NCBI RefSeq assembly: GCF_002994745.2
Contig: NC_037094.1
Coordinates: forward strand, 25,583,001 to 25,647,000
Length of the DNA: 64,000 nt
Source: Rosa chinensis
Lineage: Eukaryota; Streptophyta; Magnoliopsida; Rosales; Rosaceae
Direction of reading: 5' to 3'
Shown here: positions 10,798 through 22,346 of the stretch, one piece after another
How the letters are laid out: the number at the start of each line of letters is the position of its first letter
How positions within the stretch are numbered: the stretch's first letter is position 1
Position numbers and translations under genes: made by a program
Notes under the pieces: model-generated
Told to the model about the DNA's origin: nothing
Database searches by the model: none
What the model saw: the letters and a program-made list of their open reading frames with translations, nothing else

Positions 10798-11885
10798 ATG
10801 AGTTACCTGAACAAGTTGAACTTTGTTCCACTCGAGACAACTGGCGCAGGATACCATAGGTGGGTCCGAGATGTGCGCCAACATCTTAAGGCTGATGGAC
10901 TTCTGGAAACCATCCAAGAGCCTAGTCAGAACGTGCTCTCCATTGAGCAAGCTACTGCTTTTGAAGCAAAACAAGCTAAAGCCATAATTCTCATGACAAG
11001 GCACATGAATGACGCGCTCCAAAATGAATACCTCAACGAGGAAGACCCAAGAAAACTATGGGTAGAACTTGAGCAGCGATTTGGCAACGTTCGTGACTCC
11101 CTGCTTCCTGATTTAGAAGTGCGATGGCATAGCCTCCGCTTTTGTGATTTCAAGTCTGTGCTTGATTATAACTCGGAAGCTCTTCGTATCAAGTCTCTAA
11201 TGGAGTATTGTGGCCATGCCATAACTGATACGATGTTGATCGAGAAGACTCTCTCTACCTTCCCTGTCTCTGCACTGATGATTTCAAAGAATTATCGGAT
11301 TGATGTAAATGCAGGACGTATCACAAGGTTTCATGAGCTCATTGGCGCCATGAACGTAGCTGAAAAGCACAATAATATCCTTGTGAAGAACTATAATACT
11401 AGACCCGTGGGAACTAAGCCTATTCCGGAGTCTAACTATAGTCGCGCCCCCAATGGAGGACGCAAGGAGCGAAACCCTAAGAGTAGGGACAATTCTGGAC
11501 ATTCTGGTCCATATGTTCGCCTAAAGAGGAAGGAAATCGCCAAGAGAGGCGTGCACGGAACCGTGGAGGTCAACGTGTGAAGAGAGAGAGAGGCGGAGCC
11601 TCCGACCATGGTGGTAACGCCACCAAGAGCATAGGTCGTCCAAATCGCGCCCCAATGGCGCCTCGATCAAGGGAGCCTGACCATAATGATGTTTGTTTTC
11701 GATGTGGATCAACTGAACATTGGGCCAAAACATGTACCGCACCCCAGAATGTTGCAAACGCATACAAGACGTATCGTGAAGCAAGGGAAGCGAATTACAT
11801 GGCACAAGAAGATCAAGATGGCGATCTAGATCTAAGGGTGGAAGACTACAAGGATCAAGACCAAGAAATTGGCGATTTTGATTAA
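10798..11885 (+). pseudogene. gag: Copia B gag (single frameshift)
   Basis: Gag is the capsid protein that packages the element RNA. From the ATG at 10798 the frame reads MSYLNKLNFVPLETTGAGYH and runs to a stop at 11580. The remaining 11577-11885 continues in another frame with the nucleocapsid zinc knuckle CFRCGSTEHWAKTC (about 11697-11738) and an acidic C-terminus ending DFD. Homologous blocks in copia C gag (GxxYHxWxxDVxxHL, LWVxLEQRFGN, EKTLSTFPVSA) show the whole gag is present and only one indel near 11570 breaks it. Gag is thus far better kept than pol in this copy. Confidence 0.8.
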
Positions 11886-14800
11886 GTCTTTTTATTTTCC
11901 AAGAGATGTAGGCGATTGCCATATTATTTTTTATTGGATTAGATTTTCTTTGATCATAGAAACAATGATGTACTCCGTTGGCTTATGAATAAAATTTCGA
12001 GTGCTTTTCATTATGACTCAATTTTGATTATGAGCATATGACTTTGTGACTACGATGGCTAGGCCATCAATATTAATTCAAGGACATGGAATAGCCCAAG
12101 TTCCACTTGCCAAATGGCACCTCGATTATAGTTGTCACAGAAACTCTCTACGCTCTTAGGGCACATAGTACCCTATGAATAGCCAACGAATTCCATGCGA
12201 AAATGCATGTAGAGAACGGAAATGAGTTCCTTTGCATTACCTCTAATGATTGCGAACAAAGACGCATCTTAGAGAAGTTTATGTGTCTCTCTAAGTGGAC
12301 TTTATGTCACTATTCGAGCTATTAAATCCAATAAAGTCATGAGAGAAGATCTCTTAGATTTGGACACATATTGGCTTTGTCACGACAGGATAGATCATCC
12401 TAGTCATGATATGATGATCCGTCTACAAAAAGACTTCACACGGACATCTTTTCTCTCGAGCGAAATGAAGCATGAATCAAAAGTTGATTCTCAGACTAAG
12501 TGTGACCGATGCTGATGCCTAGGGCACCGCCTCCGTCCACCACTAGCCTAGGGCTGGCGTAGTCTCTATACATGACTCCATGGATGGTGTCCATCATGGT
12601 GATGGCGCCCTAGGTGATGCTGCAATCACCAACTTACTTCAAAATAGCGTTTCAGACGCTCAGGCCTAACCAAAATTCTCATTGGTTGCTTCTAAAGCCT
12701 CTCGCTCGTTTTACTAAGCCCGTTCCTTAGGGAAATTAGGACTGAGACCGTCCTATGCAAAGGATATGACAATACTCATTATGTTCTTACAAAGAATCAG
12801 TAGGGATTTTGTGGATTGATTCAACCAACTTGCGGACGCTTAAATATTTCATGATGTTGGTTGACACGCAAACACGCTGGTCACGTGTTATGCCATTGTC
12901 CACCTATAAATGCTGCTTATGCTCCACTCGTAGCACATATCATACGGCAATGGGCTCACTCCCCAAATCATCCTATTCAGTCAATTGGATTTGACTATGC
13001 TAGAGAGTTTACATCGAAAGAATTTCGATGGATATTGCAATGGGCTTGATATTGGACATCACATTCCCATGTTCACACCCAATTGGTCTCGCGGAAACGA
13101 CTACGATGGTAGTCCGAACATTGGTAATGCACACCAATCTTCTTACATCCGCTTGGGGTGGTGCGATATCGCATGCAGCTATGCTAATTCGTCTACGACC
13201 TACCGCCACTCAATGTACCTCTGCGTTACAGCTAGTGACTGGGTACAAGTATTTTGTACTTACGCACATTTGAGTGAGCCATTTATGTGCCAATTGCGCC
13301 GCCACAGCGCTCTATGATGGGTCCTTACAGACGAATGGGCAACTACGTTGGACTTGAACTTCCAACAATCGTCCGCCACTTAAATGCCCTTGCTAGGCGA
13401 TCTCCTTACCGCTAGATTTACGGATGTCACTTTGATGAGACAGTCTTCCCGTCGTTAGGGGGAGATAAGAACACACAGATGTTCAACAGGAACGACAAGA
13501 TTTGTCGTGGTCTGTCCCCACTATGTCTCATCTTGATCCCTATTAAAGTGATGAGATCACACAAATATGCTGCAAACATTCCTGCAAGGATGGACGTCCC
13601 TACGAGAGGACGTTGCGCCACCCTACACGGAGGTAGGCATGGCGCCAATGCCAAAGAGAGTGGCACTCTGGCGTTACAGGCCATGGCCCCAGCTAGGATG
13701 CGTGGAGAGGCCCGTGGGTTCGAAGGATACTTTGGCACATTCCAATCCTTTGATCATCAAGACTCAAAATCCGTCTCATGAGAATCTTCCGGGTTATGGT
13801 TATCGTTGGGGGACGCCTCAACGTCAAAACCTATTCCTGAGAATATAGAGCTCTATGAAACTTACACTAGTGTACATGAGACGTGGGATAGAAACTCCAT
13901 CATAATTGATGATATAGTTGCGTATTTCGTTGCGCATGAGTTTGTGGAGTAAGATGATATCGAACCACGCTCCGTTGATGAATGAATGCCAACGTAGAGA
14001 GTTTTGGCCTAAATGGAAAGATGCGATCCAGGTTAAGATGGATTCTCTAACGAAGAGGAAGGTTTTCGAACTAGAGATGCCAACACCTGCTAACATAAAA
14101 CCTGTTGGCTAATGGGTCTTCGTTAGAAAGCGTAGTGAGAAAAAGAGATGGCAATCTCGCCTTATGGCCCAAGGCTTCTCACAAAACGCCCTGGAATCGA
14201 CTACGATGAGACATATTCTCTCGTAATGGATGTCATTGCACTCCACTACCCTGTCAGTTTGGTAGTATCCGAATAACTGAACATGCAGCTTACAAATGTG
14301 GTCACTACGTATCTTTATAGGGATCTAGATACGGAATATACATGAAGGTTCATGGCGAACTTCATTTACCCAAGTCAAGTGGCTCTAGACCATGGAGCGC
14401 GTTTACAAAGAGATTGAAACGCTCACTAAAATGACTACTTGATTGGGAAGGGATATGCCCACGCGTTTCTATAACAAGTTTTGGATTCTATCGCGGTTCA
14501 TGTTGGACATGATCTTCATTAGAAGCCCTTAAAGAGTTAAGGGAAACCGCTGAACACTTGAAATCCGAGTTTGAGATGAAGGATTTTGGAAGAACACGAT
14601 TATGTCTCGGTTTGGAACTTGAGCATCGTGTCGATAGATGCTTAGGCATTTTGACAAGGTCAAGCCTTCAAGCCCCCCATGATCGTCCGTAGTCTTGATC
14701 CTGAAAAGGATCCTCTTCGTCAAAAGGATGATGACGAAGATGTGCTAGAGGCAGAAGTGCCTTACTTAGTAAAATAGGCGCATTATTGTACTCATCTCAA

Positions 14801-15525
14801 TGCACAAGACCGGACATCTCATATGTTGTGAACTTGTTAGCTAGATATAGCTCTGCGCCAATGCGACGCCATTGGATTGGTGTAAAAGATATCTTTCGAT
14901 ACTTGAGATGTATGAATGATATGGGCTTGTTCTATCCCTATAAAGAAATGATGGATTCGGACCCATCACACACCAGAAACGCCGCCAACGCTGGCCTGTG
15001 TTCTCTATCCCCATCCCAAAACGACATGTGTTTTGGAAGGTTTTGCTGATGTTGGGTATCTCTCTGACCCACACAATGGTCATTCCCAATCCGGTTAAGT
15101 GTTCACCATGGGAAAAGACCGTGATATCTTGGAAGTCTACAGAACAGACCGTAGTCGCTATATATTCGAACAATGCAGAGATCATTGCTCTTCATGAAGT
15201 GGTTCGTGAATGAATATGGATTGGATTCATAATTTCGCATGTTCGAACAATTGTGGTTTGAAGTCTACCACAGATGAGCCTACGAGCATTTAGGATAATG
15301 CTACTTGTTTTGAACAAATGAGGCAAGGCTACATCAAAAGCGACAACACCAAGCATAATCAGCAACAACAGACACTCCTCGAGATCAAAGTGAACTAGGT
15401 TCGATCTGAGGACAGTGAGGCAGACTTGTTTACTAAGTCATTGCCCAATTCCACATTCGAGAAACATGTGGCAAGAATTGGCTTGCAGAAATTATCTGAA
15501 CTCCCATGATCGTAGTCATCAGGGG
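11886..15525 (+). pseudogene. Copia B pol remnant
   Basis: After the gag stop there is a spacer with AATAAA at 11987-11992. Similarity to copia C pol then resumes at the GTGACTACGATGGCT block (about 12043), so the protease active-site region is deleted. Integrase pieces follow at about 12780-13420, including an eroded catalytic core and the ARxxxxxxxHTNxLTSAWG-like helix near 13110-13160. RT/RNase H pieces occupy 13920-15480 (EVPYL-like at 14751, GPDPSHT region at 14955, SNNAEIIALHEVVRE at about 15166-15213). Dozens of stops and indels rule out a product. It shares a 21-base and a 3-base loss with copia A. Confidence 0.8.
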
Positions 15526-15690
15526 GAGGTGCAGACATCAGGGGGAGATGTCTACATGTTCGTCTCGAATCGTGAAGGGTGTGTTGTGCTCTTTTTCCCC
15601 TTCGACCGAGGTTATTTTTTGTCTCACTGGGTTTTTGTTACTCGGCAAGGTTTTTAACGAGGCAACGAGAGAAGCACCGCGTTTGGGCAA

Positions 15691-15702
15691 CACAAGGGGG
15701 AG
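15691..15702 (+). other. Polypurine tract of copia B
   Basis: CACAAGGGGGAG immediately precedes the 3' LTR; the same tract is present in copia A and, on the minus strand, in copia C. Confidence 0.75.
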
Positions 15703-15934
15703 TGTTCAAGGAAAACCTAATTTGTGTTTAGCCCAAACTCTAGGTTACTTGACCTAGTGGTAATAGCCTAGTGGTAATAGGATTTAATTAGAAGGATCTA
15801 GAATCCTAATCAATGTAGAATTACTTTCCTTGTATGATTGAGATTCTATGCATTGTAATCCTCTATATAAAGAGGCCCCTATTATTAATGAGAATACACA
15901 GAAAATTTCTCCCAAATTCAGTTTCTCTACAACA
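15703..15934 (+). repeat. 3' LTR of copia B
   Basis: 232 bp. The excess of 14 bp over the 5' LTR is a tandem duplication of CCTAGTGGTAATAG at about 15752-15780. Otherwise two substitutions separate the LTRs. Confidence 0.9.
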
Positions 15935-16239
15935 AAAATAACTTTGAAATATAAAAATACATTCACTTTCTCTACAGTAACTACTCATTATGTGCAGTTA
16001 TCTATAGGGAGCAAATCATTCAGATAACTACTATATACTATCATATAACTTTCTTCATTTTATTTTTATTTTTTAATAATTTTTGCAATTTTTTTTTAAA
16101 CTACATGCAGAGCATACTAGCATAGTGTGATTTAAAAGCAGTTGACACATACTAAAACATAGTTTGTTAAATTTAAATAGCGGTTTTAAATTCTAAAAGG
16201 AACATGATGTTTAGTATTTTGGGTATGGCTTCAGTTTAT

Positions 16240-16345
16240 ACGTCACTAATATTAGTACTGTGTTAATCACAAGTCTCATTGCTGTACGTGAAGCGCCCTT
16301 TTCTGCTTTACGTACTCTTCCTCTTTATATCCCATTTCATTCTTT
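16240..16345 (+). promoter_or_regulatory. Candidate TNL1 core promoter
   Basis: CTCTTTATATCCC at 16321-16333 is TATA-like, about 115-140 bases before a leader exon that is conserved in position in TNL2. Copia B ends only about 300 bases upstream (15934), so much of the original upstream region has been displaced. Promoter identity is inferred. Confidence 0.35.
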
Positions 16346-17055
16346 TCCCTTTCTCACGATCCATTGTCTCCTCCATTTGCTATTCGATCTGCGATCTTCA
16401 TCTCAAATTCAAGCATCATTGTTGCTGCACTAGAATTGCATCGGAATGGAACTAAATCAAAAGGTAAATTTACATCATTTCATTCATAACATATATAGTC
16501 AGGAATTTAAGTTTTTTTTTTTTTTTTTCTTTATGCTAATAATGCTCCGCTGGTTTATATGCTTGCTGAATAGTTAGTCCTTCTCTTATTCAATCAATTC
16601 GAGACTCAAATTTGGAAGCTTGTCGTTGAATTTGAATTGATGTCATATGTAGTTTATCTTGAATGTTAGAAACATTTGATCTCACTATTTCTATTACTGG
16701 CTCAATTTACAATTTGATCAGGGGTTAATGACCAACAGCAAAATTCCTAACAGAAATTAAGGCATGGCACACAATTATTCTCATGAATTGGTGAAATGAA
16801 TAGAATGGATTTAAAACTTAAAAGCAAATAAAGATTAGCAATTTGCATGATTCCCATGATGGCCTCTTTCCCATTCTTAGTCAAGCAAATGAAGAACGTG
16901 CTATCTTTTCTAAAAGCAAAGAGGTATTGTTTTGTTGGAAATTTAAGAATGTCCAATGATACTTCTCGTTTGAAGAAAGGTATTCTGTTGTTGGAAATTT
17001 AACAACTGTTAGTCATCTGAGCGTGCCTTCCTTCTGACCAATTGCCATTTTGCAG
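16346..17055 (+). other. TNL1 5' leader exon and leader intron
   Basis: A leader segment ends at 16463 with AAG/GTAAAT. An intron runs to the TTTTGCAG acceptor at 17055. The same exon-intron layout is found at TNL2 (leader ending 49976, acceptor 50749). An ATG at 16446 reads MELNQK and is in frame with exon 1 after splicing, so it could extend the protein. TNL2 lacks this ATG, so the first ATG after the intron (17059) is preferred. Confidence 0.55.
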
Positions 17056-17058
17056 TCG

Positions 17059-17612
17059 ATGCTACCAATGGCTACCAGCACGAAAGCCGATGAATTCCGA
17101 CCAAGAAAAAGGAAAGCCCATGAAGCAGAGGCTTCATCGGACACGTCCTCCTCAAATCATTGGATTTATGAAGTTTTCTTGAGCTTCAGGGGTGAAGACA
17201 CGCGCAACAACTTCACGGGCCATCTCTACCTGGCCTTAAAGGAGGCTGGAATCAATGCTTTTATTGACGACAATGAACTGAAGAGGGGAGAGATTATAGA
17301 TGAGGAACTGGTGCGGGCAATCCAAGGGTCCAAAATCTGTGTCATCGTCTTCTCAAGGAGGTATGCAGATTCCAGTTGGTGTCTTGAGGAGCTAGTGAAG
17401 ATCATGGAGTGTAGAAGAACACTGGGGCAACTAGTCTTTCCACTATTCTATGATATTGATCCTTCAGATGTCCGGAAACAGAGTGGTAGTTTTGCAGAGG
17501 CATTTGATCAAAAACATGGAGACAAAGATGAAAATAAGGTCAAGAGGTGGAGAGCTGCTCTTACCGAAGCTACAAATTTGTCTGGCTGGGATCTTAGAAC
17601 TAAAGCTGATGG
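17059..17612 (+). CDS. TNL1 exon 1: TIR domain
   Basis: This is the first coding exon of a TIR-NBS-LRR immune receptor; such cytoplasmic receptors detect pathogen effectors, and their TIR domains are NAD-cleaving enzymes. After a basic N-terminus (FRPRKRK) the TIR domain begins at WIYEVFLSFRGEDTRNNF and keeps the GHLYLALKEAGINAFIDD, SRRYADSSWCLEELVKI (with the likely catalytic Glu after WCL) and FYDIDPSDVRKQSGSF motifs. It ends NLSGWDLRTKADG at a GTAATA donor (17613), which splices to exon 2 as ADGHEANFIRMI. The frame is open and the key motifs intact. The next intron is 7,226 bases because copia C sits in it. Confidence 0.9.
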
Positions 17613-17636
17613 GTAATATTTACTAATTGATCTACC

Positions 17637-17844
17637 TGTTTAAGTATATTGGTATTTGAGAGAGATTGATGAGAGAAGTGTATTTCATTATAGAGAATAG
17701 GAGCCCTATATATAGGGATTACAAAGTGCATAATCTAATGTTACAAGGAATACCAATCCGTGTAGGATTGGGAAATCTAGAACCTTCTCTCCTATTCCTA
17801 TTCCTAGTTTGATAAGGCACACTAAACTTGATTTTCCTTCAACA
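17637..17844 (-). repeat. 3' LTR of copia C
   Basis: 208 bp, TGTTTAAG...CTTCAACA on the plus strand, with no difference seen from 24251-24458. It contains the perfect palindrome CCCTATATATAGGG around the TATA-like core. Confidence 0.9.
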
Positions 17845-17856
17845 CTCCCCCTTGTG
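17845..17856 (-). other. Polypurine tract of copia C
   Basis: On the minus strand CACAAGGGGGAG abuts the LTR, the same tract as in copia A and B. Confidence 0.75.
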
Positions 17857-18042
17857 CCGCTCAAACTTGGTAGTGACGCTTCATCCGTTGCCTCGTTAAA
17901 AACCTTGCCAGGTAACAAAAACCCTGTGGGACAAAAATAATCCTGGTCGAAGGACAAAAAGAGCACAACACGTCCTTCACTCTTCGAGATCGAACATGTA
18001 GACATCATAACTCCCCCTGATGTCGATATCTCCCCCTGATTG

Positions 18043-21000
18043 CTACAATCGTGGGAGTTCGGATAACATTCTCAATCCGATGCTCTTCACATGTTTCTCG
18101 AAGGTGGATTTAGGTAACGACTTAGTGAATAAGTCCGCTACATTATCCTCTGATCGGATTTGATTCACTTCAATCTTTAGAAGTGATTGTTGTTGCTGAT
18201 TATAAAAGAACTTAGGCGATATATGCTTGGTGTTGTCGCCCTTGATGAAACCTAACTTCATTTGTTCAATACAAGCTGCATTATCCTCATAAATGCATGT
18301 AGGGTCATCTGTGGTAGACTTCAAACCACAACTTCCTTGAATGTGTCGAATTACAGACCTTAACCATACACATTCACGTACAGCTTCATGTAGAGCAATA
18401 ATCTCTGCATGATTTGAGGAAGTAGCAACAAGGGTCTGTTTCGTAGACCTCCAAGATATCGCAGTGCTTCCCATGGTAAAGACATAACCTGTTTGGGAGC
18501 GACCTTTGTGAGGGTCAGAGAGGTACCCTGCATCAGCAAAGCCCATCAAGACATCATTGTCGTTTTGATGGAGGGAGATAGGAGGACGCCGGCCACCATG
18601 AGCGGCGGCGGCGCCGGCGCCGGCAACATGGCCGGCGGCCATTCCATGGACGGGGGCGTTTTGCCTTTTTGGGTCCGATCCCAATTTTCCGTCATTCCTT
18701 TTCTCTCTGTAGGGATAGAATAGGCCCATATCAATCGTACCTCTTAGGTATCGAAAGATGGTCTTTACACCAATCCAATGGCGGCGTGTTGGCGCAGAGC
18801 TGTGTCGAGCTAACAAGTTCACTGCGAATGAGATATCCGGTCTTGTGCATTGAGCTAAGTACAATAATGCGCCTATTGCACTTAAATAGGGCACTTCGGC
18901 CTCTAGGGGTTCTTCGTCCTCATCCCTTGGACGAAACGGATCTTTTCCGGGCTCAAGACTACGGCCGATCATGGGAGTACTTGCAGGCTTTGCTTTATCT
19001 TCATTAAAGCGCCTTAGAATTTTCTGAGTATATGCAGACTGATGGATCAAGATTCCATCACTACGGTGCTCGAGTTCTAAACCGAGACAAAACCGTGTTT
19101 TCCCAAGATCTTTCATCTCAAATTCGGATTTCAAGTAATTAGCAGTTTCCTTTAACTCATCTAGAGTTCCAATTAGGTTCATGTCATCGACATAAACTGC
19201 TACGATTGCAAATCCGGAACTTGTTCTTTTAATGAACACGCATGGGCATATTTCATTGTTAATATATCCCTTCCCAATCAAGTAGTCACTTAGACGGTTA
19301 TACCACATCCGTCCGGATTGTTTTAATCCATATAGTGAGCGTTTTAATCTTATTGAAAACGCGCTCCGTGGTTTAGAGCCACTTGATTTGGGTAATTGAA
19401 GTCCATCTGGAACCTTCATATATATCTCTGAATCTAGATCCCCATAGAGATATGCTGTAACCACATCCATAAGCTGCATGTCAAGTTTTTCGGAAACTAC
19501 CAAACTGACAAGGTAGCGGAACGTTATAACGTCCATTACGGGAGAATATGTCTCCTCGTAGTCGATTCCAGGGCGTTGTGAGAAACCTTGCGCCACAAGG
19601 CGGGCTTTATATCTTACCACCTCATTTTTCTCATTACGCTTTCTAACAAAGACCCATTTATGGCCAACAGGCTTTACACTTGGGGGTGTCTGCGTTACAG
19701 GCCCAAATACCTGTCTCTTTGTTAGTGAATCCAATTCAACCTGGATCGCATCTTTCCATTTAGGCCAATCTGCTCTTCGTTGACATTCTTCAACAGAGCG
19801 AGGTTCGATATCATCATATTCTATAATCCCTTTCGCAATATGATATGCAAATGCATCATCAATCGCCATAGAATTTCTATCCATCATCTCATGTACACTA
19901 GTGTAATTTATGGAGATCTCTCTATTCTCTGGAGTTGGTTCTGACATTGGAGCGTCCCCAATGATGTCTCTTGGACATAACCATAATCCGGAATATTCTC
20001 ATGAGATGGATTATTTATATCGATGATTAATGGATTATTTTGTGCCAAACTCGCTTTCTTTCTTGGGCGAGAATCCATCGAACCTATGGGCCTCCCGCGC
20101 TTCTTGGCGGGAGCCGTGGGCCTAGCCACAACGTCACCATCATTGAGAGATGGGACGTTGGCGCCATGCTCATGCATTCTTGAGTTGGCGTCATGTCCTC
20201 TACTTTTAGGGACATCAATCCTTGCAGGCACGTTTGCAGCAGGGATGTGTGATCTCGTCACTTTAGCGATCTCAGAAAACGCATCAGGCATCGAATCTGC
20301 TACGTTCTGAAGATCGAGAATTCTCCGCACTTCAATTTCTGACTGTGCGGTTCGGGGATCAAGATGAGACATAGTGGGGACAGACCACGACAATTCCTGT
20401 CGTTCCTGTTGAACATTGATGTTCTTATCTCCCCTAACGACGGGAAGACTGTCTCATCGAAGTGACAATCCGCAAATCTAGCGGTAAAGAGATCGCCTGT
20501 CAAAGGTTCTACGTAGCGGATAATCGTTGGAGAATCATATCCAACATAAAGGCCTAATCGTCTTTGAGGACCCATTTTGGTGCGCTGTGGCGGCGCAATA
20601 GGCACATAGACTGCACACCCGAATATGCGTAAGTGTGAGACATCAGGCTCATACCCAGTAACCATCTGGGACGCAGAGAAGGGTTGAGTGGCAGTGGGCC
20701 TCAGACGAATAAGCACAGCTGCATGCAATATTGCATAGCCCCAAGCAGAAATAGGGAGATTGGTGCGCATCACCAATGCTCGAGCAACCATTTGAAGTCG
20801 TTTAATGGTGGCTTCTGCGAGACCATTTTGGGTATGAACATGAGGAACAGGATGTTCAACATCAATCCCAATGGACATGCAATAATCATCAAAAGTCTTT
20901 GATGTAAACTCCCCAGCATTGTCTAATCTTATAGACTTAATGGGATGATCAGGGTGGTGAGCCCGTAACTTAATTATTTGTGCTAGGAGTTTAGCAAATG

Positions 21001-21967
21001 CAGCGTTCCTTGTGGACAATAGCATGACATGTGACCAGCGTGTCGATGCATCAACCAACACCATAAAATATCTAAATGGTCCGCATGGTGGTTGAATAGG
21101 TCCACAAATATCACCTTGAATTCTTTGCAAGAATGGTATATTTTCCTTGGTGTCCTTTGCATAGGATGGTCTTGATCCTAACTTTGCTAAAGAGCAGGCT
21201 TTGCAGAACGAATGATGGGCTTTAGAAACAACCAATGAGGATTTTGGTTGAGCCACAAAGTCACAAGTGACTTTAGAAGTAAAAGTTGGAGACAAAGGAC
21301 CCTTGGTGGCGTCAATGCCACCCTGAGGCCGCAGGGGGAAGGCGGCGCCGGCCAAGGATGGCCGGATTTGGGGGTGAACGGCGCCGTGAGGCGCAGGGGC
21401 TCCTTCGGTGTCCAAAAACCGAGTTTTACTTCTTTTCGTTCTGAAAAAGGGATGTCCGTGTGAAGTCTTTAATATACGGATCATCATGTCACGACCTGGG
21501 TGTCCCAAACGGTCGTGCCAAAGCCTATACGTGTCGGAATCCCATAAATCATCTCTCATGACATGGTTGGATTCAATGACTCGAATAGTGGTGGCATACA
21601 ACCCACTAGAGCGACACATAAGTTTCTCTAATACTCGTTTATGTCCGTAGTCATTAGAGGTGATGCAAAGGAACTCTTGTCCATTCTCACAATGTGTTTC
21701 CACATGAAAACCATTGGCTCTTATATCTTTGAAGCTCAATAGGGTTCTTCCTGCCCTAGGAGCATAAAGAGCTTCGGTGACATTCAAAGTAGTGCCATTA
21801 GGCAACATAAATTGAGCTGGTCCTCGACCATGAATCAATTGAGATGGTCCAGCCATCGTAGTCACAGAAGATCGAGTAGGCGCCATCCATAGGAATAGCT
21901 GCCTGTTTCGAAGGATGGTATGTGTAGTGGCACTATCCACGAGGCATTCGAGCTCTCCGGGAAACAT
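18043..21967 (-). pseudogene. pol: Copia C pol (protease-integrase-RT-RNase H) with two 1-base breaks
   Basis: The ATG at 21967 opens MFPGELECLVDSATTHTI, the protease with its Asp-Ser-Ala site. The integrase HHCC region (WHDRLGHP ... FCKACSLAK) is split by a GC-rich insert, and the catalytic core keeps GDICGP, RLDNAGEF and AEATIKR. RT includes AVYVDDMNLIGT; RNase H includes GFADAGYLSDPHKGRS and ATSSNHAEIIALHEAV. The frame is interrupted at 20431-20434 (integrase/RT linker) and 19956-19959. At each place a run of four G stands where copia B has five. Frames 20300-21967, 19908-20393 and 18043-19947 are otherwise open. A 3' splice site lies one base before the ATG, so pol may come from its own spliced mRNA. 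Confidence 0.88.
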
Positions 21968-22346
21968 ACTGAAAAATAATAAAGTTCGAATTTAGAATAT
22001 GTCCAAGACATTTGAATAAAATAAGTCGATACTTTATTAATGATAGCCAATGATTACATCAAAGTTTCTTGACTAAAATCTAATCCAATATAAAATCAAA
22101 TAGTAGACAAATCGTAGTCACTTAATCCGTTCGGTAATTTCAATTTTGTTGTGACCAGGTAAGGTAAGGTGAGATTTTGGTGGAGCGTTGCTCACTTTTA
22201 AAACCGTTCTCTCAGATCAAACCTTGCCTAGACATCACAAGTACTCTTGAGTACGCCTAGAGGGAAAAAGTTAATACAATAAGTCATGTTATTGACTTAA
22301 GGCATAATTGCCATTACATGATTCTTGGAAAAAATAAAGGACTATA
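21968..22346 (-). promoter_or_regulatory. Copia C gag-pol spacer with poly(A)-like signals and a splice acceptor
   Basis: Between the gag stop and the pol ATG, 379 bases are non-coding in all frames. On the minus strand it contains TTGATGTAAT, then TTAATAAAG (near-upstream poly(A)-like element), and ends TTATTATTTTTCAG at 21969 followed by T and the pol ATG. Copia B has the same gag stop, GGATTAGATTTT and AATAAA elements. A gag-terminating poly(A) site plus a pol acceptor is inferred. Confidence 0.55.

Larger units (their letters stand above)
9495..15934 (+). mobile_element. Copia element B, complete insertion
   Basis: The 6,440-bp element is bounded by LTRs of 218 and 232 bp and flanked by a perfect 5-bp target duplication AAAAT (9490-9494 and 15935-15939). 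Order: 5' LTR, primer-binding site, GC-rich leader with an intron-like segment, gag, decayed pol (integrase then RT/RNase H), polypurine tract, 3' LTR. The LTRs differ by two substitutions plus one 14-bp duplication, so insertion is recent. Yet pol is full of stops and indels and lacks its protease start. The element was therefore probably copied in trans from a defective parent. Confidence 0.85.
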
